Source: Janthinobacterium sp. B9-8 (GTDB lineage: Bacteria; Pseudomonadota; Gammaproteobacteria; Burkholderiales; Chitinibacteraceae). From it: a stretch of 64,000 nucleotides of DNA. The stretch spans positions 3,847,740 to 3,911,739 of the forward strand of contig NZ_CP014222.1 of assembly GCF_000969645.2 (NCBI RefSeq). The letters are read 5' to 3'. A program made the position numbers and the translations under genes. Numbering within the stretch: position 1 is the stretch's first letter; each line of letters starts with the position of its first letter. The notes below the pieces were generated by a model. The model saw nothing but the letters and a program-made list of their open reading frames with translations, searched no databases and had not been told where the DNA came from. Shown here one piece after another: positions 46,735-55,504 of the stretch.

Positions 46735-47760
46735 TTAAATCATCGCAGCCAAGATTGCTGCTTCTATCGCCACCCAATCGGGCACGGTATCACCGCTTAC
46801 AATCACTTCAAAGCGTGAATCTCGGCGATAAGCCGTGGTGGTGGCTCCCAGCATGCCATCTACCCAGTCGAATCGATACCAGTCCCGCTCGGTATGAAAT
46901 ACACCTTTAGCACGGGATAAACCTGCTAATCCCAAGCTTTGCGGGCTAGATAGCGCATCAAATAAATCGGCGAGTTTGGCGCTAAAAAAAAGGGTTTCTG
47001 GGGCAAAAATCCAGCCGCAGCTGTGCGAGCCTAAAGCCGAATGGGACTTTTTAATCGGCCAGACCTGCTCTTCTTCCACGGCAGCAACTGGTTTAACGCG
47101 TTTGCGCAGATTATTGCTATGAGTGTTAGGCGTGCTGGCGACTGGCCAGCGCTCTGGATGCAGCTCTAAATCCAGCAGAGCAGGATAGAATTCGCCTTGC
47201 ACCGCTTCTACAATGGCGAGCTTTGGCGGGAACATCGCTTGCGCCATTTTCCAAGCAGCAGCCATTTGATCGACATCGGCCAAATCGGCCTTACTCAGCA
47301 CAATCACATCGGCCAATTGCAGCTGATCGCGCCATGTTTCATGGCTGGTATAGCGGCTGTCTTGCAAATGCCGCGCATCAAGCAGCGTGAGCACCGCCCG
47401 CACATCCAGGGCGGCGGCCAAAAAAGGATCACGCAGTAAATCGATAATCCCCGCCGGATGCCCCAAGCCTGATGGCTCGATAAGTAGGCGATCAGGGCGC
47501 TTACCTTTCAGTAATTTAGTCAGTGTGACTCGCAGCATGGGGCTGGTGGTGCAACAGATACAACCGCCGGGTACTTCCGCCACTTGCAAACCATCCGCCG
47601 CCACCGACAGGCTGGCCCCATCGATGCCGACTTCACCAAACTCATTCACCACCACCGCCCAGTATTCATCCTGCGGCTTGGTGGCGAGCAGCTTCATCAT
47701 GGCGGTGGTCTTGCCGACGCCTAAAAAACCGCTGATTAAATTGACCGGAGTGCGATTCAT
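46735..47760 (-). CDS. CobW/G3E-family GTPase, putative metallochaperone
   Basis: The 341-residue protein has a Walker A GFLGVGKTT at residues about 11-19, the metal-binding CXCC motif GGCICC (about 67-72), and IEPSGLGHP. The C-terminal CobW domain (about 240-340) is present. G3E GTPases of this kind insert zinc, cobalt or nickel into partner enzymes. No target enzyme is adjacent, and I see no Zur-box. It is flanked by two of the CTCTGTG repeats. Confidence 0.9.
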   Translation of the reverse strand: MNRTPVNLISGFLGVGKTTAMMKLLATKPQDEYWAVVVNEFGEVGIDGASLSVAADGLQVAEVPGGCICCTTSPMLRVTLTKLLKGKRPDRLLIEPSGLGHPAGIIDLLRDPFLAAALDVRAVLTLLDARHLQDSRYTSHETWRDQLQLADVIVLSKADLADVDQMAAAWKMAQAMFPPKLAIVEAVQGEFYPALLDLELHPERWPVASTPNTHSNNLRKRVKPVAAVEEEQVWPIKKSHSALGSHSCGWIFAPETLFFSAKLADLFDALSSPQSLGLAGLSRAKGVFHTERDWYRFDWVDGMLGATTTAYRRDSRFEVIVSGDTVPDWVAIEAAILAAMI

Positions 47761-47796
47761 AAATACTCGTTGCTCATTTTATAAAACTACAAACTT

Positions 47797-47980
47797 CTGT
47801 AGACACAGAAAGCGGTGAGAACACAGAGGAATACTTTAAGCTAGTTGAATTAGCTGCTCAATTTTACTGCAGGGCATAATCGCCATCACATGCCGCATAC
47901 AGCTGCTAGTCATTTCGAGTGCACCCTGCGCTGTTTTCTCTGTGTGCTGCTTTTTATCTCTATGTGCTCTGTGCCTACAG
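47797..47980. repeat. CACAGAG/CTCTGTG inverted repeat, copy f
   Basis: The element begins CTGTAGACACAGAAAG and ends TGCTCTGTGCCTACAG. Inner arms (GAGAACACAGAGG and TTTTCTCTGTGTGC) also pair, around about 100 bases of unrelated sequence. It lies between the CobW-type gene start and pth end. Confidence 0.88.
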
Positions 47981-47986
47981 ACTTTT

Positions 47987-48592
47987 TTACTCTGGCTTAG
48001 GTTTATTTGGCCTTTGCACGCCAGCGTGCAATTGCTGCATTGCTCCGCCCATATCCCCTGCCAGCATTTTAGGCAGCACATGGTGCGCCTTAATAAACAC
48101 ATCCATGATGCCTTCGAATTCTTCTTTGCGTGGCGGCTTAAGTACAAAATTAGCCACTTCGGCCTTATTGCCCGGATGGCCAATGCCCACGCGTAAGCGC
48201 CAGAAATCAGGTGTACCCAAGTGGGCCTGAATATCTTTTAAGCCGTTATGCCCGCCATTACCGCCACCCTGCTTCAGCTTGATCTGCCCTGCGGGGATAT
48301 CCAGCTCGTCGTGCACCACAAGGATTTCTGTGGGCAATATTTTATAAAACTGCGCCAAGGCCACCACGGATAGGCCGCTGCGGTTCATGAAAGTTTGCGG
48401 CTCTAGCAGCCATACATCACTGCCATGCAGGCGAGCTTTAGCAGCCAGTCCGTGGAATTTATTATCGTGGCGTAAAGAGGCATTGGCATCTTTAGCTAAT
48501 TCATCCACCCACCAAAATCCCGCATTATGGCGGGTTTGCGCGTAATCGCTACCCGGATTACCCAGCCCTACAATCAGTTTAATTTGCGGCAT
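47987..48592 (-). CDS. pth: peptidyl-tRNA hydrolase Pth
   Basis: The 201-residue enzyme frees tRNA from prematurely dropped peptidyl-t[23 protein letters not shown] carries the catalytic histidine, and [17 protein letters not shown] and [12 protein letters not shown] are conserved. The C-terminus is somewhat longer and basic. It belongs to the rplY-pth block. The 3' end abuts copy f of the repeat. Confidence 0.96.
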   Translation of the reverse strand: MPQIKLIVGLGNPGSDYAQTRHNAGFWWVDELAKDANASLRHDNKFHGLAAKARLHGSDVWLLEPQTFMNRSGLSVVALAQFYKILPTEILVVHDELDIPAGQIKLKQGGGNGGHNGLKDIQAHLGTPDFWRLRVGIGHPGNKAEVANFVLKPPRKEEFEGIMDVFIKAHHVLPKMLAGDMGGAMQQLHAGVQRPNKPKPE

Positions 48593-48665
48593 AGTCTTTC
48601 AAAAACAGGCGAAAAGGGCTACATGATACCCTAGGCAGCCTGTAAGACTTAAATCCGGCGAGCTA

Positions 48666-49304
48666 CTAAGCGCCCATTTTTTTCAGCGAGGCAAAAGCTG
48701 CAGCATTTGGGTGGTGGCGAATGACACGCAAGCTGGCATCGGGTGCCAGATAAATCTTTCCCCATGCAATACGATCTGATTCAATATCAATACTCCAGCC
48801 ACCAGACCAAGCCCAGCCTGCACTCGCGGGAATCAGTTTAAAGCGCCCGATCCAGCGGCCCGGTGTAGCTGCTGTTGCATCACCCACGCCGGGAACATCA
48901 ATCGCTGCCTGCCATTCAATTTTGCCAGCGTGATTTCGTAACACTAATTGCTGGGTATTTTCAGATGAATACTGGCTTAGAGTAAAACCCGGCCAAGACC
49001 CAAGCAGGCTCAACTCGGCCTGAGCAATGGGCAGGCCTTGCGGTACTTTACGATCCGCAGACACTTGCACATCCGTGAAATAGGGGGCGTAGTCCAAGCC
49101 ATCTTGCCGAACATGAAAAGGTGAAACGCCCAGCCTTGGCGCCAGCCAATAAATCAAAATAAATAACAACAGCAGTAGCGCCGCCCCCATCACTTTGGCC
49201 TTATGCCTCGGTGGGATAACGGGTAAATTAGCTAACCATACCAAGGGGCTCCAGGTAAATGTTTGGATATAGTCCTGACCTGATGACTGCTCTTCTCCAC
49301 GCAT
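48666..49304 (-). CDS. uncharacterised single-pass membrane protein
   Basis: The 212-residue protein has a 36-residue cytoplasmic N-terminus, one transmembrane segment (about 40-56, GAALLLLLFILIYWLAP) and a periplasmic domain of beta-rich, Trp-containing sequence (SWPGFTLSQYS, then WIGRFKLIPASAGWAWSGG). I do not recognise the family. It sits inside an otherwise conserved rplY-pth block and is probably co-transcribed with pth. A terminator hairpin separates it from rplY. Confidence 0.7.
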   Translation of the reverse strand: MRGEEQSSGQDYIQTFTWSPLVWLANLPVIPPRHKAKVMGAALLLLLFILIYWLAPRLGVSPFHVRQDGLDYAPYFTDVQVSADRKVPQGLPIAQAELSLLGSWPGFTLSQYSSENTQQLVLRNHAGKIEWQAAIDVPGVGDATAATPGRWIGRFKLIPASAGWAWSGGWSIDIESDRIAWGKIYLAPDASLRVIRHHPNAAAFASLKKMGA

Positions 49305-49362
49305 AGCTTTCTCTAATTTTTATTAGAAAGAAAGAATAGCAGAGAGATAGAACTAAAAGACG

Positions 49363-49393
49363 AAAAAAAACCCGCCGTAGCGGGTTTTTTAAG
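49363..49393 (-). terminator. terminator downstream of rplY
   Basis: Stem AAAAAACCCGC/GCGGGTTTTTT with loop CGTA lies 10 bases after the rplY stop and ends in a T-run on the minus strand. Confidence 0.88.
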
Positions 49394-49402
49394 AGCTAAA
49401 AC

Positions 49403-49984
49403 TTAAACAGATTTTGCACCGTTCAAGTTTACAACGCCCAAGTCTTTACCAGAAGCCAACGATACCAATTCGATACCATCAGCAAGCTTGATGTCTGACA
49501 AGTGAACTGAAGTCTTCAGAACAGACAAATCAGCCAAATCAACAGTTACGAATTCTGGCAGCTTAGAAGCTACGCAACGAACCATTACTTCGTTCAGCAC
49601 AGTGCTGATCGAACCACCTTGCAACTTAACACCCAGGCTGTTTTCGCCGTTGATGAAGTGCAATGGTACTTTCAATTCAACAACAGTTGCTTCGTTTACG
49701 CGTTGTAAGTCAACGTGCAGAACCAATTGCTTGAACGGGTGGTATTGAACAGCACGAACCAGAACTTGCTCAGCAGCAGCGCCTTCAACATTCAGTGTGA
49801 TCAAAGCAGTGTGGAACGCTTCTTTTTGCAAAGCGTAATACATGCTGTTGTGATCAAGAGTTACGGCTACAGGGGCTACATCGCCACCGTAAACGATTGC
49901 TGGCAAACGGCCGTCACGACGCTGGCGGCGGCTCGCACCCGTACCTTGCGTGTCACGTGCTACTGCATTGATTTCAAAAGTCAT
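49403..49984 (-). CDS. rplY: 50S ribosomal protein L25 (CTC-type)
   Basis: The 193-residue protein binds 5S rRNA. Residues 1-95 are the L25 domain (RQRRDGRLPAIVYGG near the N-terminus) and the rest is the C-terminal TL5/CTC extension ending in SGKDLGVVNLN. The long form is normal for betaproteobacteria. It follows prs by 111 bases, and that leader holds two hairpins. Confidence 0.96.
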   Translation of the reverse strand: MTFEINAVARDTQGTGASRRQRRDGRLPAIVYGGDVAPVAVTLDHNSMYYALQKEAFHTALITLNVEGAAAEQVLVRAVQYHPFKQLVLHVDLQRVNEATVVELKVPLHFINGENSLGVKLQGGSISTVLNEVMVRCVASKLPEFVTVDLADLSVLKTSVHLSDIKLADGIELVSLASGKDLGVVNLNGAKSV

Positions 49985-50042
49985 GATAAAACTCCATAAG
50001 CACTTTGCTTGCCCTCAGGGCTGGCTTGGTGCATTTAAATAA

Positions 50043-50086
50043 GTGCTGTCCGCGACCAGACAGCACAGTAAGCGGACAAAAGTCCG
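50043..50086 (-). promoter_or_regulatory. paired hairpins in the prs-rplY spacer
   Basis: Two adjacent stems, GTGCTGTC/GACAGCAC (50043-50066) and CGGAC/GTCCG (50073-50086), lie in the rplY leader. L25 is known to regulate its own synthesis in some bacteria, so these may be part of a control element; a prs processing or attenuation role is also possible. Confidence 0.45.
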
Positions 50087-50095
50087 TAAATCGAA

Positions 50096-51046
50096 TTAAT
50101 CTACAAACAAGGATGAAACAGATTCATCGTTGTTGATACGGCGCATCGTTTCAGCCAAGAGGCCAGCAATCGATACCACGCGTACACGACCACTATCTTG
50201 TGCTGCTTGGCTCACTGGAATAGTGTCAGTCACAACCACTTCATCCAGATCAGATTGCATAATGCGCTCTACAGCAGCACCCGAAAACACGGCATGCGTA
50301 GCGTAAGCTAATACGCGCTTAGCACCGTGTTGCTTCAAAGCTTGCGCCGCTTTACACAGGGTGTTGGCGGTATCGATCATGTCATCAATAATCACGCAAG
50401 TACGGTCTTTTACATCACCGATAATATGCATAACTTCGGCAACGCCAGCCTTAGGGCGGCGTTTATCGATAATCGCCATATCCACACCCAATTGCTTAGC
50501 CATGGCGCGGGCACGTAATACGCCGCCTACGTCCGGGCTGACAACCATCAGGTTTTCATAGCGTTTTTCACGGATATCCGACAGTAATACCGGTGTCGAG
50601 TAGATATTATCTACAGGGATATCAAAGAAACCCTGGATTTGATCTGCATGTACATCGACAGTCAGCACACGATCTACCCCAGCCACAGTCAGCATATTTG
50701 CGACCACTTTGGCAGAGATAGGCACACGAGCAGAGCGTGGGCGACGATCCTGACGGGAATACCCAAGGTAGGGAATTGCTGCAGTAATGCGGCCTGCAGA
50801 TGCGCGTTTCAGCGAATCAACAATCAACATCACTTCCATCAGATTATCGTTGGTCGGTACACAGGTGGACTGCAAAACGAAAACATCGCGACCGCGAACG
50901 TTTTCCAGCAGTTCAACGGTCACTTCACCGTCCGAGAATCGACCAACCGTGGCACGGCCGATCGAGATGTCCAGGTGATTAACTACGCTATCAGCAAGTT
51001 TCGGGTTAGCGTTACCAGTGAACACCATGAGACTATCGTAAGCCAT
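50096..51046 (-). CDS. prs: ribose-phosphate pyrophosphokinase Prs
   Basis: The 316-residue enzyme makes PRPP from ribose 5-phosphate and ATP for nucleotide, His and Trp synthesis. [16 protein letters not shown], the flexible-loop region [15 protein letters not shown] and the PRPP-binding site [14 protein letters not shown] are intact. I use the ATG at 51046, because the family starts [11 protein letters not shown]; the longer frame from 51172 reads through tRNA-Gln. Confidence 0.97.
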   Translation of the reverse strand: MAYDSLMVFTGNANPKLADSVVNHLDISIGRATVGRFSDGEVTVELLENVRGRDVFVLQSTCVPTNDNLMEVMLIVDSLKRASAGRITAAIPYLGYSRQDRRPRSARVPISAKVVANMLTVAGVDRVLTVDVHADQIQGFFDIPVDNIYSTPVLLSDIREKRYENLMVVSPDVGGVLRARAMAKQLGVDMAIIDKRRPKAGVAEVMHIIGDVKDRTCVIIDDMIDTANTLCKAAQALKQHGAKRVLAYATHAVFSGAAVERIMQSDLDEVVVTDTIPVSQAAQDSGRVRVVSIAGLLAETMRRINNDESVSSLFVD

Positions 51047-51066
51047 TTCTGTATTCCAGAAGGACG

Positions 51067-51098
51067 AAAAGCGCGTAATTTTTAAATTACACGCTTTT
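51067..51098 (-). terminator. hairpin between tRNA-Gln and prs
   Basis: A 14-bp stem, AAAAGCGCGTAATT/AATTACACGCTTTT, has one position that is a G-U wobble in minus-strand RNA. It could attenuate transcription into prs or guide 3' processing of the tRNA. Confidence 0.55.
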
Positions 51099-51110
51099 CT
51101 ATTCGAATGA

Positions 51111-51187
51111 TGGCAGGGGAAGAAGGATTCGAACCTTCGCATGTCGGAATCAAAATCCGATGCCTTAACCAACTTGGCGACTCCCCT
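51111..51187 (-). tRNA. tRNA-Gln (anticodon TTG)
   Basis: The minus strand folds into a 77-base cloverleaf with acceptor stem AGGGGAG/TTCCCCT, anticodon stem TCGGA/TCCGA around loop TTTTGAT (anticodon TTG at the expected position), T-arm AAGGTTCGAATCCTT and an encoded CCA end. It lies between ispE and prs, the common position in betaproteobacteria. Confidence 0.95.
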
Positions 51188-51205
51188 AATGAAACTGCCT
51201 AAACA

Positions 51206-52054
51206 CTACTCGGCAAATTCATGTAATGGATGCTTACTTAATGACCTTGCTACATATCCGGTCATATTTTTTGGCAGGTCGTATATTACACGGTTTGCTT
51301 CGTTGGGTGAAGAAAAACTTGCAAAAACACAACTACCTGAGCCGGTCATCCTTGCGTTTGCATGCTGGCCAAGCCATGTAATGCTTTCGCTTATTTCCGG
51401 ATAACTCTTACGCGCCACTTCTTCCAGATCATTTTGGGTCATGGCGCTGCTGAGGTGCGGAACTGTAATCGGCGGCGTATCCCTTGTCAAGCTAGGGTCG
51501 GAAAATATTTGTGGTGTAGAGACATGCACTTGAGGGTGAAGAATCACAAAATGAGCCTCAGGAGTAAGTATCGGCGTCATGATTTCGCCTATCCCTTCCA
51601 CGAAAGCGTTCTCGCCAAAAATAAAAAACGGCACATCTGCGCCCAAGCTTAAACCCAGCTCCATCAACTTGCTGCGTGACAAATTCAACTGCCAAAGGCG
51701 ATTCAGCGCCAACATCACCGTGGCCGCGTCCGAGCTGCCCCCCCCCACACCGCCGCCCATAGGCAGGCGCTTCTCTACTTGGATATCCACGCCCTTGCTG
51801 CATCCTGTAGCTTGCTGCAGCAAACGTGCAGCCCGCACGGTTAAATCGCTTTCCGCAGGCACTCCGGGTAAAGGATTGAGATGCCGGACTTCACCATTAT
51901 CATTCACCCGCAAACTGATGGTGTCGGCCAGATCAATCAGCTGAAACACAGATTGCAGCAAATGGTAACCATCGCTACGACGACCGATAATATGTAAAAA
52001 GAGATTAAGTTTGGCGGGTGCAGGAAAATCTTGCCAATCGTGAGTACTGCTCAT
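51206..52054 (-). CDS. ispE: 4-diphosphocytidyl-2-C-methyl-D-erythritol kinase IspE
   Basis: The 282-residue GHMP kinase phosphorylates CDP-methylerythritol in the non-mevalonate isoprenoid pathway. PAPAKLNLFLHIIGRRSDGYH at the N-terminus and the ATP loop PMGGGVGGGSSDAATVM are canonical. The ATG at 52054 shares one base with the lolB stop (TAATG), so the genes are coupled. A longer frame with six more residues would overlap lolB further. Confidence 0.96.
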   Translation of the reverse strand: MSSTHDWQDFPAPAKLNLFLHIIGRRSDGYHLLQSVFQLIDLADTISLRVNDNGEVRHLNPLPGVPAESDLTVRAARLLQQATGCSKGVDIQVEKRLPMGGGVGGGSSDAATVMLALNRLWQLNLSRSKLMELGLSLGADVPFFIFGENAFVEGIGEIMTPILTPEAHFVILHPQVHVSTPQIFSDPSLTRDTPPITVPHLSSAMTQNDLEEVARKSYPEISESITWLGQHANARMTGSGSCVFASFSSPNEANRVIYDLPKNMTGYVARSLSKHPLHEFAE

Positions 52055-52587
52055 TAGGGATTCCATTGCCATTCTGATATCACTACTTTGATTTCTAAAT
52101 CGCTACGACTTAGCGTTAATTTATGCGGCAAGCTAGGTTGCCCGCGATAATCACTACTTTCTATATGCCAACCTGCCTGTAAGAGCAGGCGGCCATTTTC
52201 AATCTCACTCTGGCTTGTTACCGCAAGCTCCGGATCAGGCTCACCACGTAGCCACCAGCGTAAACCTGACACAGGCAAAGGCCAGCCAAGCGCCTCTAAG
52301 ATCAGCTCATCGGCAGAGTTTGCGGTAATTTCGCGTTGATTGGCACCGCGAAAGCTCGCTCTGCCGGGGCTAAAACGCAGCTCTGCTGCCGTTTGCCCGA
52401 GCGGGCCAGAAAGCGACAACTCGCTTTGCTCGCCCAATTGATGCCAATCAAACTGAGCATAGTGCCTTTCATTCGCCACTTTTAAAGCCACGCGCCCACT
52501 CGCCGAATACCCCGCCCGAGTTGCTTGCGGGGTAGATGCGCAGCCTGCCAGCATAAATAGCAGCAGCAAAACAAAACCTAAGCGCAT
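52054..52587 (-). CDS. lolB: outer-membrane lipoprotein receptor LolB
   Basis: The 177-residue lipoprotein receives lipoproteins from LolA and inserts them into the outer membrane. It has a signal peptide with lipobox LAGC near residue 16 and a mature part (SASGRVALKVANERHYAQFDW, then LSLSGPLGQTAAEL) like the LolB beta-barrel. The ATG at 52587 shares one base with the TPR gene stop (TGATG). A TTG one codon upstream is an alternative. Confidence 0.93.
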   Translation of the reverse strand: MRLGFVLLLLFMLAGCASTPQATRAGYSASGRVALKVANERHYAQFDWHQLGEQSELSLSGPLGQTAAELRFSPGRASFRGANQREITANSADELILEALGWPLPVSGLRWWLRGEPDPELAVTSQSEIENGRLLLQAGWHIESSDYRGQPSLPHKLTLSRSDLEIKVVISEWQWNP

Positions 52588-54353
52588 CAACGAATACCTA
52601 GCCGGGAGATAGTTTCGGTCAAGGTTTCATTTTTGGCATCAATTAAGAGCGCGGCATCCACCACTTTTTTGGCTTCGACCTTATCACCCAGCTGCCACAA
52701 TACTTCAGCCAAATGTGCGGCAACATCAGGCTCAGACAATTTTGCGTGGGCACGCTTCAGCAACTCTTGTGCCTCTGGCAGCTTGCCTTGCTTATAACGC
52801 AGCCAGCCCAAGCTATCCAGAATCACAGGGCTATCTGGCTCTAAGGCGATGGCTTGCTCCAGCCATTTTTCGGCTTCTGCAAGCTTGGCGGTGCGTGTCA
52901 GCAGCGTATAACCCAAGGCATTCATTCCCTGAGCATTAGCGGGTAGCAGCTGTACATACTTACGCAAATCGCTTTCAGCTAAAGCGTAATTACCTTGCAT
53001 ATCGGCCATTAAGGCTCGATCGTAAATTAAATCTGCCGACTGTGGATAAGTTGTAATTCCCTTACTTAAAATATCCACACCCTTTTTATAATCGCGTGCC
53101 TCACGCCACAACTGAGCCTCCATCTGGATATGCTCAATCCGTGCTTGCTCGGTGTCCGCAGGCAAGGCGGTGATCGCTTTACGTGCTTCCTCCATGCGGC
53201 CTAAACGGGCAAAAACTCGTGGCAAGCGTTTTTTAGCCGGCAAGGCAAATTCGCCACCTACCTGGCTATACCACTTTAATGCTTCGTCAAAACGATAGCG
53301 CTCTTCGGCAATCTGCCCCAGGTAGTAACGTAAGTTATCCACATTGCGCGGGTTTTGCGTAATGGCAGCGCTTAAATTGCGATAAGCCGTATCTAAATCT
53401 CTCTGCTGCAATGCAATTAAACCCGTGCCAATCAAGGCATCCAGATTGCTCGCTTGCAAATTAAGTACTTCCTGGTAAACCTGATTTGCTTCAGGTAAAC
53501 GTTGAGCAGCAACTAATTCACGCGCCAGACTATTACGCAGGCTAAACGACATCGGATTATCTTTTATGGCTTTTTGCAAAAATTCAATGCTACCCGCAGG
53601 CGATTGATTCGATAAAAGCTGTGCTTTGTACTGAATCACCACTTCCCAATTAGGGCGAGCTGCCAAAGCGCGATCTAATTCTGCGATGGCATCATTAAAA
53701 CGCTCCTGATTAGCTAAGGCCACGGCACGGGCAAAGCGAGCTTCCGGCAGCTGAGGATACTTTTGCGTTAACTCATCTGTGAGCATCCACGCAGCTTTTC
53801 GATCGCTGCTTTTATCCCAGAGCAAGTGCATTTGCATAAAGAAAGCAGCAGCATCCTCAGGCTTGGCAGCCAGCAATGCCTCTATATGCGGGCGGGCTTC
53901 TTCAATGCGATCTGCCCGAATCAATAAAGTAAGCAATATTTGTCGCGCACCCACCGAGTTAGGTGCCGCTGTAATCCATTGCTGAGCCGTTTCCTGAGCC
54001 AAACCCAACTGCCCCGCGCCTACTGCGACTTCGGTAGCGCGACGTGCAACACGCGGATCATGCGTTCGGTTTGCTAAGTCGTACCAGGTTTGCGCGGACA
54101 ATGCTGTTCGGCCACGCTGCAAAGCAATATCCGCAACCAAAAAACGCAATAGCAAATCATTAGACAGAGGTAAACGTGATAGCGTTTCAGGGGCAAAGCT
54201 TTCATCCCGAACCGGCTCCGCATCGCCCGTAACCTCAGCGGGTTCGCTCGCCGTCACCCCGGATGTGGAGGCGACAGGCACAGAGGCGCACCCGCCCAAA
54301 AATAAGCTGCTAATAAGTAAGCAAAGAGCATAGTGTCGGAAAGGGACGAGCAT
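52587..54353 (-). CDS. TPR-repeat lipoprotein
   Basis: The 588-residue protein has a signal peptide with lipobox LGGC (about residue 21) and a long array of about ten or more TPR units to the C-terminus (for example ALNALGYTLLTRTAKLAEAEKWL-like units near residues 480-520). It is probably anchored in the outer membrane, where it would act as a scaffold. Homologues of this gene precede lolB in many betaproteobacteria. The ATG at 54353 gives the better signal peptide; an in-frame ATG at 54374 adds seven residues. Confidence 0.85.
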   Translation of the reverse strand: MLVPFRHYALCLLISSLFLGGCASVPVASTSGVTASEPAEVTGDAEPVRDESFAPETLSRLPLSNDLLLRFLVADIALQRGRTALSAQTWYDLANRTHDPRVARRATEVAVGAGQLGLAQETAQQWITAAPNSVGARQILLTLLIRADRIEEARPHIEALLAAKPEDAAAFFMQMHLLWDKSSDRKAAWMLTDELTQKYPQLPEARFARAVALANQERFNDAIAELDRALAARPNWEVVIQYKAQLLSNQSPAGSIEFLQKAIKDNPMSFSLRNSLARELVAAQRLPEANQVYQEVLNLQASNLDALIGTGLIALQQRDLDTAYRNLSAAITQNPRNVDNLRYYLGQIAEERYRFDEALKWYSQVGGEFALPAKKRLPRVFARLGRMEEARKAITALPADTEQARIEHIQMEAQLWREARDYKKGVDILSKGITTYPQSADLIYDRALMADMQGNYALAESDLRKYVQLLPANAQGMNALGYTLLTRTAKLAEAEKWLEQAIALEPDSPVILDSLGWLRYKQGKLPEAQELLKRAHAKLSEPDVAAHLAEVLWQLGDKVEAKKVVDAALLIDAKNETLTETISRLGIR

Positions 54354-54607
54354 GGCACAATCCAGTAACGTCATTAATCATTCCATATTAACTCGGATAT
54401 TTCAGATAGGAATAGCTCGTCTTACACTTACTATATTCATCGACAGATCGTAAGCTTTACTAACATAGAATAAAAACAATATTAAAAACTCATAAAAATG
54501 CTTACAAAACAAGCAGCTGCGCCATTATCACTCGCCAGTAAGCCTCTTTATACGCAATATATATCCAGTGTTTACAACAACATCAGCACCGCCAACGGGA
54601 AGAAAAA

Positions 54608-55423
54608 GTGCCAGAATTACCCGAAGTTGAAACCACAAAACGCGGCATTGCACCGCATATAGAAGGTGTTGTGATCAGCGAAGTGATTATTCGCCAAGCC
54701 AGATTACGCTGGCCGATTCCTGCCGATCTAGCTCAAACACTAGAAGGCAAAAAAATACTCAGCGTAAGCCGTAGGGCAAAGTATTTACTCTTTAACTTTA
54801 AGCACGGCACCCTGCTGATTCACTTGGGCATGTCAGGCAATTTACGCGTATTAACCGAAGCATTTCCGGCAGAAAAACATGATCACTTTGATTTAGTTTT
54901 AGCTAATGGAAAACGCTTACGATATCGCGATCCACGCCGTTTTGGCGCTTGTTTATGGCAAGCATTAGAAAATGGACCACATTCTTTATTATTAAAGCTG
55001 GGGCCAGAACCATTATCCGAGCAATTTAATACCGATCATCTTCTATCCGCCCACTCTAATCGGAAAATAGCGATTAAACTCGCCATTATGGATAACCATA
55101 CGGTAGTGGGCGTTGGTAATATCTATGCATCAGAATCTTTATTCAGGGCAAAAATCAATCCCAACAGAGCTGCAAATAGCCTAAATCATCAAAAATCTGC
55201 GCAATTAGTTGATGCAATCAAGGCGACACTAGGGGATGCGATTATTGCAGGTGGCAGCACACTGCGTGATTATGTCGATAGCGATGGTAAAGCAGGCTAT
55301 TTTCAGCTGAGTGCTTTTGTTTATGGCCGGGCAGGAATGCCATGCCGAATTTGTGGTACTGAAATCAAACAAATACGCCAGGGGCAACGCAGTACATTTT
55401 ATTGCCCTCAATGCCAGAATTAA
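54608..55423 (+). CDS. mutM: formamidopyrimidine-DNA glycosylase MutM (Fpg)
   Basis: The 271-residue base-excision enzyme removes 8-oxoguanine and formamidopyrimidines. The catalytic N-terminal proline follows the GTG start directly (PELPEVETTKRGI), and the C-terminal zinc finger CRICG...CPQC (four cysteines) and MDNHTVVGVGNIYASE are intact. The start is GTG with GGGAAGAA upstream. It is divergent from the TPR lipoprotein gene. Confidence 0.96.
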   Translation: MPELPEVETTKRGIAPHIEGVVISEVIIRQARLRWPIPADLAQTLEGKKILSVSRRAKYLLFNFKHGTLLIHLGMSGNLRVLTEAFPAEKHDHFDLVLANGKRLRYRDPRRFGACLWQALENGPHSLLLKLGPEPLSEQFNTDHLLSAHSNRKIAIKLAIMDNHTVVGVGNIYASESLFRAKINPNRAANSLNHQKSAQLVDAIKATLGDAIIAGGSTLRDYVDSDGKAGYFQLSAFVYGRAGMPCRICGTEIKQIRQGQRSTFYCPQCQN

Positions 55424-55504
55424 AAAACAAATAAATTACAATTAAAACAACACATTAACCAAGACTCACAACTTACAAACAATGACGGCGTCGCAAATAG
55501 AGAG

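Noticed and set aside
46585..46818. 77-codon frame across repeat copy e
   Set aside because: It runs through two palindromic repeats into the end of the CobW-type gene, so it is not a conserved protein.
50639..51085. 148-codon frame antisense to prs
   Set aside because: It is a shadow of prs with no protein-family features.
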